A stretch of DNA of 15,207 nucleotides from Oscillospiraceae bacterium (GTDB taxonomy: Bacteria > Bacillota > Clostridia > Oscillospirales > Oscillospiraceae): the NCBI GenBank assembly GCA_016297855.1, contig JAEDFW010000038.1, positions 1-15,207 of the forward strand. The letters are read 5' to 3'. Made by a program: the position numbers and the translations under genes. Below the pieces are notes generated by a model, which had not been told where the DNA came from, did not search any database, and was given only the letters and a program-made list of their open reading frames with translations. Below, piece after piece: positions 1 to 6,097 of this stretch. Numbering within the stretch: position 1 is the first letter of the stretch; each line of letters opens with the position of its first letter.

Positions 1-2
1 AT

Positions 3-569
3 ATGCACCGTGTCTTTGCGTATCTTCTCAAAACGCGCGGGCTGGACGCGGATGTTGTTTCGTACTTTGCCCGCAGAAAACTGCTCTACGAAGACGCGGC
101 GCATCACAACGCCGTGTTCATCGGCACGGACGAAGGTGGATGCCCGCACCACGCGCATCTGCGCAGCACGAACAGCTTCGGCAAAGCCTTTCGCCTGAAT
201 GTCGAATCCAGCGACCCACGTTACAGCTTTCATCATACCGGCACGGACGGGAGCCTTTATGTTTTTGAAGCGCCCATTGATATGCTTTCGTACATCTCCA
301 TGAACCCGCATCAGTGGCAGGAACACAGCTATGTAGCCTGCTGCGGCACGTCCCCAATTCCGGTTATGCAGATGCTGAATCCGGATACGCAGATCGTCTA
401 TCTGTGCCTCGACAATGACAAAGCAGGTCACGCCGCGAGTGAACGTATGGCAGAACAATTACGCGAACGCGGCGTTATGACAGAGCGGCTTGTGCCAGAG
501 CTGAAGGACTGGAACGAGGATCTTCTCCACGCCCAAAAGGAGGAATTAGCTCCATGCCTGAGTCTATGA
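3..569 (+). CDS. DUF3991/TOPRIM-domain protein of a conjugative element, 5' end cut off
   Basis: This is the C-terminal part of a DUF3991 plus TOPRIM protein, a primase-like family found beside relaxase and coupling-protein genes in Tn1549-type elements. The DUF3991 part covers about residues 1-75 and includes the AHHNAVFIGTD stretch. The TOPRIM part follows, with the acidic motif FEAPIDMLSY (about residues 88-97) and the DxD-type motif CLDNDKAGHAA (about residues 135-145), which in TOPRIM folds bind Mg2+. Family members are usually about 300 residues with an extra N-terminal region. The ATG at base 3 is therefore probably internal, and the true start lies before the window. The last 16 bases overlap the coupling-protein gene, which suggests translational coupling. 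Its exact biochemical role in transfer is not established, so the family assignment is firmer than the function. Confidence 0.85.
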   Translation: MHRVFAYLLKTRGLDADVVSYFARRKLLYEDAAHHNAVFIGTDEGGCPHHAHLRSTNSFGKAFRLNVESSDPRYSFHHTGTDGSLYVFEAPIDMLSYISMNPHQWQEHSYVACCGTSPIPVMQMLNPDTQIVYLCLDNDKAGHAASERMAEQLRERGVMTERLVPELKDWNEDLLHAQKEELAPCLSL

Positions 570-2296
570 CCCCGTTGGTTGCCGTTGGTGTGATAGGCGC
601 GTTATTCGTTCTTCTGCTTTCACTTCTAACAAACAACTACTCCCTGAACAACATCAAATCCAAAACCGTTGGAGACGGTCAGTACGGCACAGCGCGTTGG
701 GCCACAGATCAGGAGATCCGAAAAGCCTACGTCACGGTTCCCTTTGATGTTGCATCATGGCGCGCCGGGAAGAGACGCCCGACCGTGCAGGGGCTGGTCC
801 TTGGCAGCGTGCAGCACGGCAAACGGCTGGATGCTCTGGTGGACTGCGACGATGTGCATTGCCTCATGATCGGCGCATCCGGTGTCGGCAAGACCGCATT
901 TTTTCTGTATCCCAACATCGAATTCGCCTGCGCTTGCGGCATGAGCTTCCTGATTTTGGATACCAAGGGCGACCTCGCGCGCAACTGCGGAAGAATTGCG
1001 CAGAAGTACTACGGCTATCGCGTATCAGTGGTCGACCTGCGCAACCCGATCCGCTCGGATGGAAACAATCTGATGACGCTGGTCAACCGTTACATGGACG
1101 TGACCCGTGAGCATCCGGACAACCTTGCAGCACGGGCGAATGCAGAAAAATATGCGAAGATCCTCGCCAAGACCATCGTCAATCCGGGCGGCGACGAGCA
1201 GGATCGTGGACAAAATTCGTACTTCTATGACGCAGCAGAGGGCGTGCTGGCAACCGTGATCATGACGCTGTCGGAGTTCATTCCGCCGGACAGTGCGGGG
1301 CATGACAAGCGGCACATCATGTCCGTGTTCAAGCTGGTGAAGGAACTGATGGCTCCCATGGGAAAGAAGAATGGATTTCAGGTTCTGATAGACAGCCTGC
1401 CGGATACGCATAAGGCAGGCTGGATGGCGACCGCAGCAACCAGTTCCTCCGAACAAGGCATGGCATCCGTCATGTCCACGGTGCTTTCCCGCCTGAATTC
1501 ATTCATCGATTCCGAGCAGGAACAGGTGCTCTGCTATGACAGTCCAATCGACGCGGAGCACTTTGCCTCCGAGAAGTGTGCGATTTTCCTGATCATCCCG
1601 GAGGAAGACCCGACGAAGCACTTCATGGCGGGCCTCATGATCCAGAACCTGTCGCGGGAGCTGTTTTCTATTGCGAACGCCAACGACGGCAAGCTGAAAA
1701 AGCGCGTGGTATTTTACTGTGACGAATTCGGCACGATGCCGCCCTTCGATGTGCTGCCACTCTTCTCCGCGGGCCGAAGCCGCAAGCTGACGCTCGTGCC
1801 GATCATCCAGAGTCTCGCGCAGCTCGAAAAGAATTACGGCAAAGAGGGCGCGGAGATCATAGCCGATAACTGCCAGGACACGATCTTCGGCGGCTTTGCG
1901 CCGAACAGCCAGACGGCAGAGACGCTCTCCAAAGCCCTCGGCAGCCGAACAGTCCTTACTGGCTCCGTAAGCCGCGGCAAAGACAGCAACAGCCAGAGCT
2001 TGCAGATGGTGGAGCGTGCGTTACTCTCACCGGACGAACTGAAAAGTCTCCCGAAGGGAGAATTTGTTGTCATGAAAACCGGCACACATCCCATGCGCAC
2101 AAAGCTGCAATTATATTTCAAGTGGGGCATCGCATTTGAAGAACCATATCAAACACCGGAGCGCGCCCAGCGCGAAGTCTACTACGCCGGAAAGGAGGAA
2201 TTGCTGATGAATATCAAGAAAAGTCTGTATTCCCAGCCGCAGCCGGTCACGGCATCAAAGCCGGGCGGCTATATGAGCAGCTATGCCGAGAAATGA
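554..2296 (+). CDS. virD4: VirD4/TraG-type conjugation coupling ATPase (T4CP)
   Basis: This protein is a hexameric inner-membrane ATPase that links the relaxase-DNA complex to the type IV secretion channel during conjugation. It has 580 residues. An N-terminal membrane segment lies at about residues 7-25. The Walker A motif GASGVGKT is at residues 107-114 and the Walker B motif VVFYCDEFG at residues 385-393. Family-typical stretches such as SAGRSRKLTLVPIIQSLAQL follow Walker B and precede the TraM-recognition region. The length is normal for coupling proteins of Tn1549/CTn elements. The ATG at 554 has AGGAG at 540-544, 9 bases upstream. The gene overlaps the upstream TOPRIM gene by 16 bp and the downstream winged-helix gene by 4 bp (ATGA), so the three form one operon. 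The rest of the transfer apparatus is not in this window. Confidence 0.95.
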   Translation: MPESMTPLVAVGVIGALFVLLLSLLTNNYSLNNIKSKTVGDGQYGTARWATDQEIRKAYVTVPFDVASWRAGKRRPTVQGLVLGSVQHGKRLDALVDCDDVHCLMIGASGVGKTAFFLYPNIEFACACGMSFLILDTKGDLARNCGRIAQKYYGYRVSVVDLRNPIRSDGNNLMTLVNRYMDVTREHPDNLAARANAEKYAKILAKTIVNPGGDEQDRGQNSYFYDAAEGVLATVIMTLSEFIPPDSAGHDKRHIMSVFKLVKELMAPMGKKNGFQVLIDSLPDTHKAGWMATAATSSSEQGMASVMSTVLSRLNSFIDSEQEQVLCYDSPIDAEHFASEKCAIFLIIPEEDPTKHFMAGLMIQNLSRELFSIANANDGKLKKRVVFYCDEFGTMPPFDVLPLFSAGRSRKLTLVPIIQSLAQLEKNYGKEGAEIIADNCQDTIFGGFAPNSQTAETLSKALGSRTVLTGSVSRGKDSNSQSLQMVERALLSPDELKSLPKGEFVVMKTGTHPMRTKLQLYFKWGIAFEEPYQTPERAQREVYYAGKEELLMNIKKSLYSQPQPVTASKPGGYMSSYAEK

Positions 2297-2556
2297 GCTT
2301 CTTCGGCTCCATCTATGCCGATCCCGACCTGCCGCACCGGGCGCGGACAGTCTATATGTACCTCCGTGACCGTGCAGGCGGCGGGAGCTGCTGGCCGGGC
2401 ATCAAGACGATAGCCCGCGACCTGCACCTCTCGCCGCGCACGGTTCAGCGTGCCTTGAATGACTTAGAACGCGCCGGATACATCCAGCGCCAGCGCCGCC
2501 ACCGAGAAAACGGAAGCTGCACGTCAAACTTATACATTATAAATGAGGACAAATAA
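2293..2556 (+). CDS. Small winged helix-turn-helix protein of the conjugation operon
   Basis: This is an 87-residue protein with one winged helix-turn-helix domain of the HTH_36 kind, seen as HRARTVYMYLRDRAG, then TIARDLHLSPRTVQRALNDL (recognition helix region, about residues 38-57), then the wing LERAGYIQRQRRHRENG. Such proteins resemble the N-terminal domains of plasmid and phage replication initiators, and very similar short proteins often follow the coupling-protein gene in Clostridia integrative elements. Its start ATG overlaps the stop codon of the coupling-protein gene as ATGA, which supports translational coupling. The gene ends just before a hairpin terminator, so it is the last member of the transfer operon. 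A DNA-binding role is clear from the fold. The target site and whether it regulates transfer are unknown. Confidence 0.82.
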   Translation: MSFFGSIYADPDLPHRARTVYMYLRDRAGGGSCWPGIKTIARDLHLSPRTVQRALNDLERAGYIQRQRRHRENGSCTSNLYIINEDK

Positions 2557-2559
2557 CAA

Positions 2560-2596
2560 CGCGGACGCTCCCGCCAAGGGGAACGTCCGCGCTTTT
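2560..2596 (+). terminator. Rho-independent terminator closing the conjugation operon
   Basis: An 8-bp stem (CGCGGACG paired with CGTCCGCG) encloses further CCC/GGG pairing around a short GCCAA loop and is followed by CTTTT. It starts four bases after the winged-helix gene's stop codon and is the natural end of the transcript through the coupling-protein operon. The T-run is short, so termination may be partial. Confidence 0.72.
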
Positions 2597-2698
2597 GCTG
2601 TCACCAGCGCCGCGACACCACGGCGTAGCTTGAAGGGCAAACTCTAGCTGAGAACCAATACAGAGAAAAAGTATGAAATTCTATGACAATATATGTTA

Positions 2699-2723
2699 TC
2701 CGTCAGGTGCTTGTCCTGCCGGA
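2699..2723. repeat. Inverted repeat upstream of the recombinase gene
   Basis: TCCGTCAGG and CCTGCCGGA are 9-bp arms pairing at 8 of 9 positions around a 7-base spacer, about 190 bp before the recombinase start. The surrounding stretch 2597-2914 has no gene I can support. This repeat could be an operator, a hairpin in the leader, or an unrelated remnant. Its sequence does not match the recombination sites at 3768 and 4051. Confidence 0.4.
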
Positions 2724-2868
2724 GATCATACTCAATATGGAACATGATATACGAAGATCCAAAGAAACACAAGACATCCGGAAAAATGTTCAGCAGAAAG
2801 CTGCGGATAGGAGAGAGTTTTTTGAAAAAGTCCTCCAAAGCTGGTCATGCACTTTGCAGAAAGAACGG

Positions 2869-2874
2869 TATAAT
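2869..2874 (+). promoter_or_regulatory. Possible -10 element for the recombinase gene
   Basis: A perfect TATAAT lies 40 bases before the recombinase ATG at 2915. No good -35 hexamer sits 16-18 bases upstream; the nearest TTGCAG is only 9 bases away. This is either a weak promoter that needs an activator or a chance match. The leader after it carries AGAGAG, a modest ribosome-binding site. Confidence 0.35.
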
Positions 2875-2914
2875 AAGTCTGCGTCCGTATGGGGACACAG
2901 AAAGAGAGAACAAT

Positions 2915-3754
2915 ATGAATGAGACTTATATCACCACCGAGCTGCTTGCGCAGTATGCCCACAAGCTGTACGAAGAAGAAAAAAGCAGCGCTACCATCCA
3001 AAAATACATCCGGGATGTCCGTACTTTTTCAAAATACGCCGGATCACAAGCGCTCACGAAAGATCTGACAATTGCATATAAGCGTGATCTTCCGACCAGA
3101 GGCTATACGATTTTATCGGTCAACTCCATGCTCGCCTCGCTCAACAGCTTTCTCGTTTTCTGCGGCAGGGCGGACTGCAAGGTTAAGCTGTACCGCGTGC
3201 AGAAGAAAACGTATCTGGCTGCAAATCGGGAACTGAGCAAGGCAGAATACCAGAGGCTTTTGCACGCTGCCAGGAAAGATCAGCGGCTGTGGCTGCTGCT
3301 GCAAACGCTCTGCGCCACGGGAATCCGCGTATCCGAGCTGCAATATTTTACGGTGGAGGCTGTCCGAGCCGGAGAAATCTCCGTCGCGTGCAAGAATAAG
3401 ACGCGAAGCATCCTGATTCCCAGAGGGCTGCAAAACATCCTGCTGCAATACGTGCGCAGCGCGGGGATTGAAAGCGGGCACATCTTCCGTACCCGGACCG
3501 GCAAGCCGATAAACCGCAGCAATATCTGGTCTGCCATGAAGCGGCTGTGTGCGCAGGCAAACGTAAATCCGGACAAGGTGTTTCCCCACAATCTGAGGAA
3601 ACTCTTTGCCCGGACTTTCTATCGTATGGAGAAGGATATTGCAAAACTGGCAGATATTCTCGGTCACAGCAGCATCAACACGACGCGCATCTACATCATG
3701 TCCACCGGCACAGAGCACCGCCACCAAATGGAAAAGCTGGGTTTGCTTGCTTAG
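2915..3754 (+). CDS. Tyrosine recombinase, probable invertase of the adjacent DNA switch
   Basis: This is a XerC/D-like tyrosine recombinase of 279 residues. The N-terminal SAM-like core-binding domain covers about residues 1-90 and the catalytic domain the rest. The catalytic set is visible: Arg138 in GIRVSEL, Lys160 (or Lys162) in CKNKTRSI, His225 and Arg228 in PHNLRKLF, His251 in LGHSS, and the nucleophile Tyr260 in TTRIYIM. The frame is open further upstream to 2693, but residues before the ATG at 2915 do not look like this family, and starting here gives the normal length and a modest AGAGAG site. The gene ends 13 bp before a 23-bp inverted repeat whose partner is 260 bp further on. That placement is typical of recombinases that invert a neighbouring promoter. 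It could instead be the integrase of the upstream element, but the flanking inverted sites favour an invertase. Confidence 0.9.
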   Translation: MNETYITTELLAQYAHKLYEEEKSSATIQKYIRDVRTFSKYAGSQALTKDLTIAYKRDLPTRGYTILSVNSMLASLNSFLVFCGRADCKVKLYRVQKKTYLAANRELSKAEYQRLLHAARKDQRLWLLLQTLCATGIRVSELQYFTVEAVRAGEISVACKNKTRSILIPRGLQNILLQYVRSAGIESGHIFRTRTGKPINRSNIWSAMKRLCAQANVNPDKVFPHNLRKLFARTFYRMEKDIAKLADILGHSSINTTRIYIMSTGTEHRHQMEKLGLLA

Positions 3755-3767
3755 CGCAACGGGACAC

Positions 3768-3790
3768 AACATAATTTTTCTTATGTAGTA
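3768..3790 (-). repeat. Left recombination site of the invertible segment
   Basis: This is a 23-bp sequence identical, in reverse complement, to 4051-4073. Its core on the minus strand is ACATAA, GAAAAA, TTATGT: inverted arms around an asymmetric 6-base spacer, the usual form of a tyrosine-recombinase crossover site. Extended arms (10 bp each) agree at 8 of 10 positions. The asymmetric spacer fixes direction, so opposed copies give inversion rather than deletion. Confidence 0.88.
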
Positions 3791-3835
3791 GACGCGCCGA
3801 CCGAATAGTCAGACTGCACCCGCTACTTATTAGGA

Positions 3836-3864
3836 ATAATAACACTTTTTATGAAATTCTTCAA
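3836..3864 (-). promoter_or_regulatory. Sigma-A type promoter inside the invertible segment, facing left
   Basis: On the minus strand, TTGAAG (-35, complement of 3859-3864) and TATTAT (-10, complement of 3836-3841) are separated by exactly 17 bases. A TG one base before the -10 makes it an extended -10. The expected start is near 3829, about 40 bases inside the left repeat. In the present orientation its transcript would run antisense into the end of the recombinase gene. After inversion it would drive the genes from 4090 onwards. It is the best promoter match I see in the window. Confidence 0.78.
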
Positions 3865-3890
3865 GCCTAAATCGTAGATTTATCATTCAA

Positions 3891-3902
3891 GAACCATGGT
3901 TC
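3891..3902. promoter_or_regulatory. 12-bp perfect palindrome upstream of the invertible promoter
   Basis: GAACCATGGTTC is a perfect dyad placed 26 bp upstream of the -35 element of the leftward promoter. That position suits an activator or repressor operator that moves with the promoter when the segment inverts. The binding protein is unknown, and short palindromes also occur by chance. Confidence 0.4.
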
Positions 3903-3903
3903 A

Positions 3904-3932
3904 TCCATGTCAGGCAAACAGAACGACATGGA
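3904..3932. repeat. 8-bp inverted repeat inside the invertible segment
   Basis: TCCATGTC and GACATGGA are perfect 8-bp arms around a 13-base spacer, next to the 12-bp palindrome at 3891-3902 and just before the terminator. It could be an operator pair or a leader hairpin. Neither strand has a T-run after it, so it is not a terminator. Confidence 0.4.
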
Positions 3933-3937
3933 AAATC

Positions 3938-3975
3938 GGCCAATGAATCTGCATTTTTCATTGGCCTGTTTTTTT
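3938..3975 (+). terminator. Strong rho-independent terminator inside the invertible segment
   Basis: A perfect 10-bp stem (GGCCAATGAA with TTCATTGGCC, 9-base loop) is followed by TG and seven T residues at 3969-3975. In the present orientation it stops rightward transcription coming from the recombinase gene before it can reach the genes at 4090. On the opposite strand the stem is followed only by GATTTTC, so termination would be weaker once the segment is inverted. Confidence 0.9.
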
Positions 3976-4050
3976 GCGCCCATTTGGGCATGGCTTGCGT
4001 TTCAGTGCAGCGTTTGGTCGTTCATCCTCACGCATTCTCCCATGCCCGTT

Positions 4051-4073
4051 TACTACATAAGAAAAATTATGTT
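4051..4073 (+). repeat. Right recombination site of the invertible segment
   Basis: This is the inverted copy of 3768-3790, beginning TACTACATAAG and ending TTATGTT, identical over 23 bp. Outside this core the two flanks differ, so the repeat is conserved as a defined site rather than being part of a longer duplication. An in-frame ATG at 4069-4071 lies inside the site, so the site could contribute an alternative start codon to the gene at 4090. Confidence 0.88.
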
Positions 4074-4089
4074 CTATGGGGCAATCGAT

Positions 4090-4941
4090 ATGACCGCACA
4101 GACAACGCGCGCAAAAATTGCCATTGGCTATCGTATCGGTCATCTGCGCGTGGAAGAAGCAACGTCCCAGCACAAAAATGGCTACACCATCTGGCGCTGC
4201 CGCTGCGACTGCGGAGGAGAAATTCTGCTCGACACACGCACTTTGCAGCGCGGCACCGTCACGGACTGCGACTGCAATACAAATGTCAAGCCTGGGCAGC
4301 GAGATATCACAGGTCAGCGCTTTGGGCGTTTGACCGCGCAATACCCTTTGCCGGCGCGGGATGCCTCCGGCTCCACGGTCTGGCACTGCATCTGTGACTG
4401 CGGCGGCGAAATCGACGCGCCTTTGCATCAGCTTACAGCGGGCTACCGGAAAAGCTGCGGCTGTCTGAGCCATCCGCCTTTGAAAGACTATCTCGGCAAG
4501 CGGTTTTCCATGCTGACCGTAACCGGTTATGCAGGCAAAGAGGACGGGCAGCACCTGTGGCGCTGCAAATGCGACTGCGGGAAGGAAACGGTTGTACGCC
4601 AGACGAACCTGCAGAGCGGTAAGACAAAAAGCTGCGGCTGCTTGCAGGAAAAGCAGCTTCTGGAAAATCTCAAGCTCTGCGAGGGTACGTCCGTTACCAT
4701 TCTGGAAGCTGGCAGACGGCGCTTGCGCCCCACCAACACCAGCGGCGTGACCGGCGTTTACCGGAACAGGCGCACCGGAAGATGGTGCGCACAGATCACG
4801 TTCAAACGAAAAACGTATTATCTCGGTGCGTATGAAAAGAAAGACGATGCCATCCGGGCGCGAAAACGCGGCGAGGGATTGCACGAGGATTTTATCGCGT
4901 GGTACCACGCCACGCACCAATTGACAGAAGGAAGGCCATAG
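4090..4941 (+). CDS. Putative zinc-binding protein with three CxCDCG modules and an AP2 DNA-binding domain
   Basis: The protein has 283 residues. Three modules of about 55-60 residues each follow the plan RFG-x-LT, W-x-C-x-CDCG-x-E, then a closing CxC (WRCRCDCGGE with CDC, WHCICDCGGE with CGC, WRCKCDCGKE with CGC). They are likely zinc-binding units known from phage and mobile-element proteins. Residues from about 220 form an AP2-type domain (SGVTGVYRNRRTGRW, then AQITFKRKTYYLGAY), a three-stranded sheet that binds DNA, also common next to phage HNH nucleases. No nuclease motif is present here. I chose the ATG at 4090 because GGGG at 4078-4081 is well spaced. The in-frame ATG at 4069 lies in the recombination site and has no ribosome site. 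This would be the first gene transcribed when the switch is ON. A DNA-binding regulator is possible, but the function is not known. Confidence 0.75.
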   Translation: MTAQTTRAKIAIGYRIGHLRVEEATSQHKNGYTIWRCRCDCGGEILLDTRTLQRGTVTDCDCNTNVKPGQRDITGQRFGRLTAQYPLPARDASGSTVWHCICDCGGEIDAPLHQLTAGYRKSCGCLSHPPLKDYLGKRFSMLTVTGYAGKEDGQHLWRCKCDCGKETVVRQTNLQSGKTKSCGCLQEKQLLENLKLCEGTSVTILEAGRRRLRPTNTSGVTGVYRNRRTGRWCAQITFKRKTYYLGAYEKKDDAIRARKRGEGLHEDFIAWYHATHQLTEGRP

Positions 4942-4945
4942 TCGT

Positions 4946-6097
4946 ATGAGCGCAGAAACGCGCGGAATGACGCTGAAAGAATACTGCATCAGAAGCCGCC
5001 GCGCGGAGCTGCTGCAGCAATGGCACTACGCAAAAAATGATGGGCTGACCCCGGACGCAGTTACCTGCCATTCGCGGCAGAAGGTCTGGTGGATCGATCG
5101 GCTTGGGCATGAATGGCAGCAGGAGATCTACAGCCGCACGGCACTCTGCAGGGGCTGCCCATTCTGCGCCGGACGGGAGGTTCTTGCGGGCTTTTACGAT
5201 TTAGCCTCGACGCACCCTGCGCTGAGTGCGCAATGGGATCGGGAAAAAAACTTTGATCTGACGGTGCAGATGGTAATGGCCGGAAACAGCCGCAAGGTCT
5301 GGTGGCGCTGTGAAAAGGGGCATAGCTGGCAGGCGACGATCGCCTCCCGCGCCTCCGGGTGCGGCTGCCCGGTCTGCGCGAACCGGAAAATCCTGCCCGG
5401 CTTCAATGATTTTGCTACGACCCACCCGGCGCTTGTTGCCGAGTGGCATCCAACAAAAAACGGCGACCTCACGCCGCAGAAAATCAGCTACGGCTACGAC
5501 AAAAAGATTTGGTGGCTCTGCACCAACGGTCACGAATGGCAGGCTGCCCCGAAAACGCGCGTCCGAATGGGCGCTGGCTGTCCGATCTGCGCAAACGATG
5601 TGGCGCAGGCAGGCTATAACGACCTTGCCACGCTGTTCCCCGCCGTCGCCGCCGAATGGCACCCAACAAAAAACGGAAACCTCACGCCGTCGCAGGTTGT
5701 GTCCGGCAGCCATCAGACGGTCTGGTGGCGGTGCTCGCTTGGTCACGAATGGCGAGCAGAGATCGTGGATCGGACGCGGGGTACCAATGGCTGCCCGTAC
5801 TGCGGAAACAAGAAAGTGCTGGCAGGCTTCAACGATCTTGCAAGCATCGAACCGGAAATTGCTGCCGAATGGCATCCGACGCTCAATGGCGCGCTCACGC
5901 CCGAAATGGTCACAGCAGGCAGCAACCGCAAGGTCTGGTGGATTTGTCCGGAGGGGCACGTCTGGCGCACGGCGATCTCGAACCGCACGAATGCAAAGAA
6001 GCGCACCGGCTGCCCCGTCTGCGCCGGAAACGTCAGCCAGAAGCACCAACATCTGCATTTTTCTCCGCAGACGGATGCAGAACGGAGGCGCGCATGA
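4946..6097 (+). CDS. Five-repeat DUF4379-type zinc-ribbon protein (copy 1)
   Basis: The protein has 383 residues and is built almost wholly of five repeats of about 68-70 residues of the DUF4379 (probable zinc-ribbon) kind. Each repeat reads roughly: W-x-x-x-x-N, LTP, VWW-x-C-x-x-GH-x-W, a basic stretch ending R, GCP-x-C-A, GFNDLA, P-x-x-A-x-x-W. Putative zinc ligands are the Cys and His of WWxCxxGHxW and the CPxC pair. The first repeat reads VWWIDRLGHEW and has lost the first Cys. There is no signal peptide or membrane segment, so it is probably cytoplasmic. The start ATG follows the upstream stop by 4 bases, with AAGGAAGG before it, and the end overlaps the next gene as ATGA. The molecular function of this repeat family is not established; nucleic-acid binding is plausible. 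Confidence 0.8.
   Translation: MSAETRGMTLKEYCIRSRRAELLQQWHYAKNDGLTPDAVTCHSRQKVWWIDRLGHEWQQEIYSRTALCRGCPFCAGREVLAGFYDLASTHPALSAQWDREKNFDLTVQMVMAGNSRKVWWRCEKGHSWQATIASRASGCGCPVCANRKILPGFNDFATTHPALVAEWHPTKNGDLTPQKISYGYDKKIWWLCTNGHEWQAAPKTRVRMGAGCPICANDVAQAGYNDLATLFPAVAAEWHPTKNGNLTPSQVVSGSHQTVWWRCSLGHEWRAEIVDRTRGTNGCPYCGNKKVLAGFNDLASIEPEIAAEWHPTLNGALTPEMVTAGSNRKVWWICPEGHVWRTAISNRTNAKKRTGCPVCAGNVSQKHQHLHFSPQTDAERRRA

Larger units (their letters stand above)
3768..4073. other. Invertible promoter segment (phase-variation switch), OFF orientation here
   Basis: A 306-bp segment is bounded by perfect 23-bp inverted repeats and lies between a tyrosine recombinase gene and a co-directional gene series. 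It contains no credible gene. It holds one good promoter on the minus strand (3836-3864), one strong + strand terminator (3938-3975) and several dyads. In the orientation given, the promoter points back at the 3' end of the recombinase gene, and the terminator blocks read-through into the genes at 4090. Recombination between the repeats maps base x to 7841-x. The -10 element would move to 4000-4005, firing rightwards with a start near 4012 and about 78 bases of leader before the ATG at 4090. The structure is seen directly; switching is inferred. Confidence 0.85.

Noticed and set aside
2869..2874. A complete recombinase promoter using TTGCAG as the -35
   Set aside because: The gap to TATAAT is 9 bases, far too short for sigma-A. 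Only the -10 match is kept, at low confidence.
2693..2914. Extension of the recombinase by 74 residues to 2693
   Set aside because: The extra residues do not resemble the family, no ribosome-binding site precedes 2693, and the start at 2915 already gives the usual 279-residue length.
2683..2922. A 79-residue open frame just before the recombinase, overlapping its start
   Set aside because: It has no ribosome-binding site, no recognisable domain, and shares the stretch with another open frame and a possible promoter. I treat it as non-coding leader.
3907..4089. N-terminal extension of the AP2 gene back to 3907, with hydrophobic residues resembling a membrane segment
   Set aside because: It would have to be translated through a strong terminator inside the invertible segment, has no ribosome-binding site, and is destroyed when the segment inverts. 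Homology begins after 4090.
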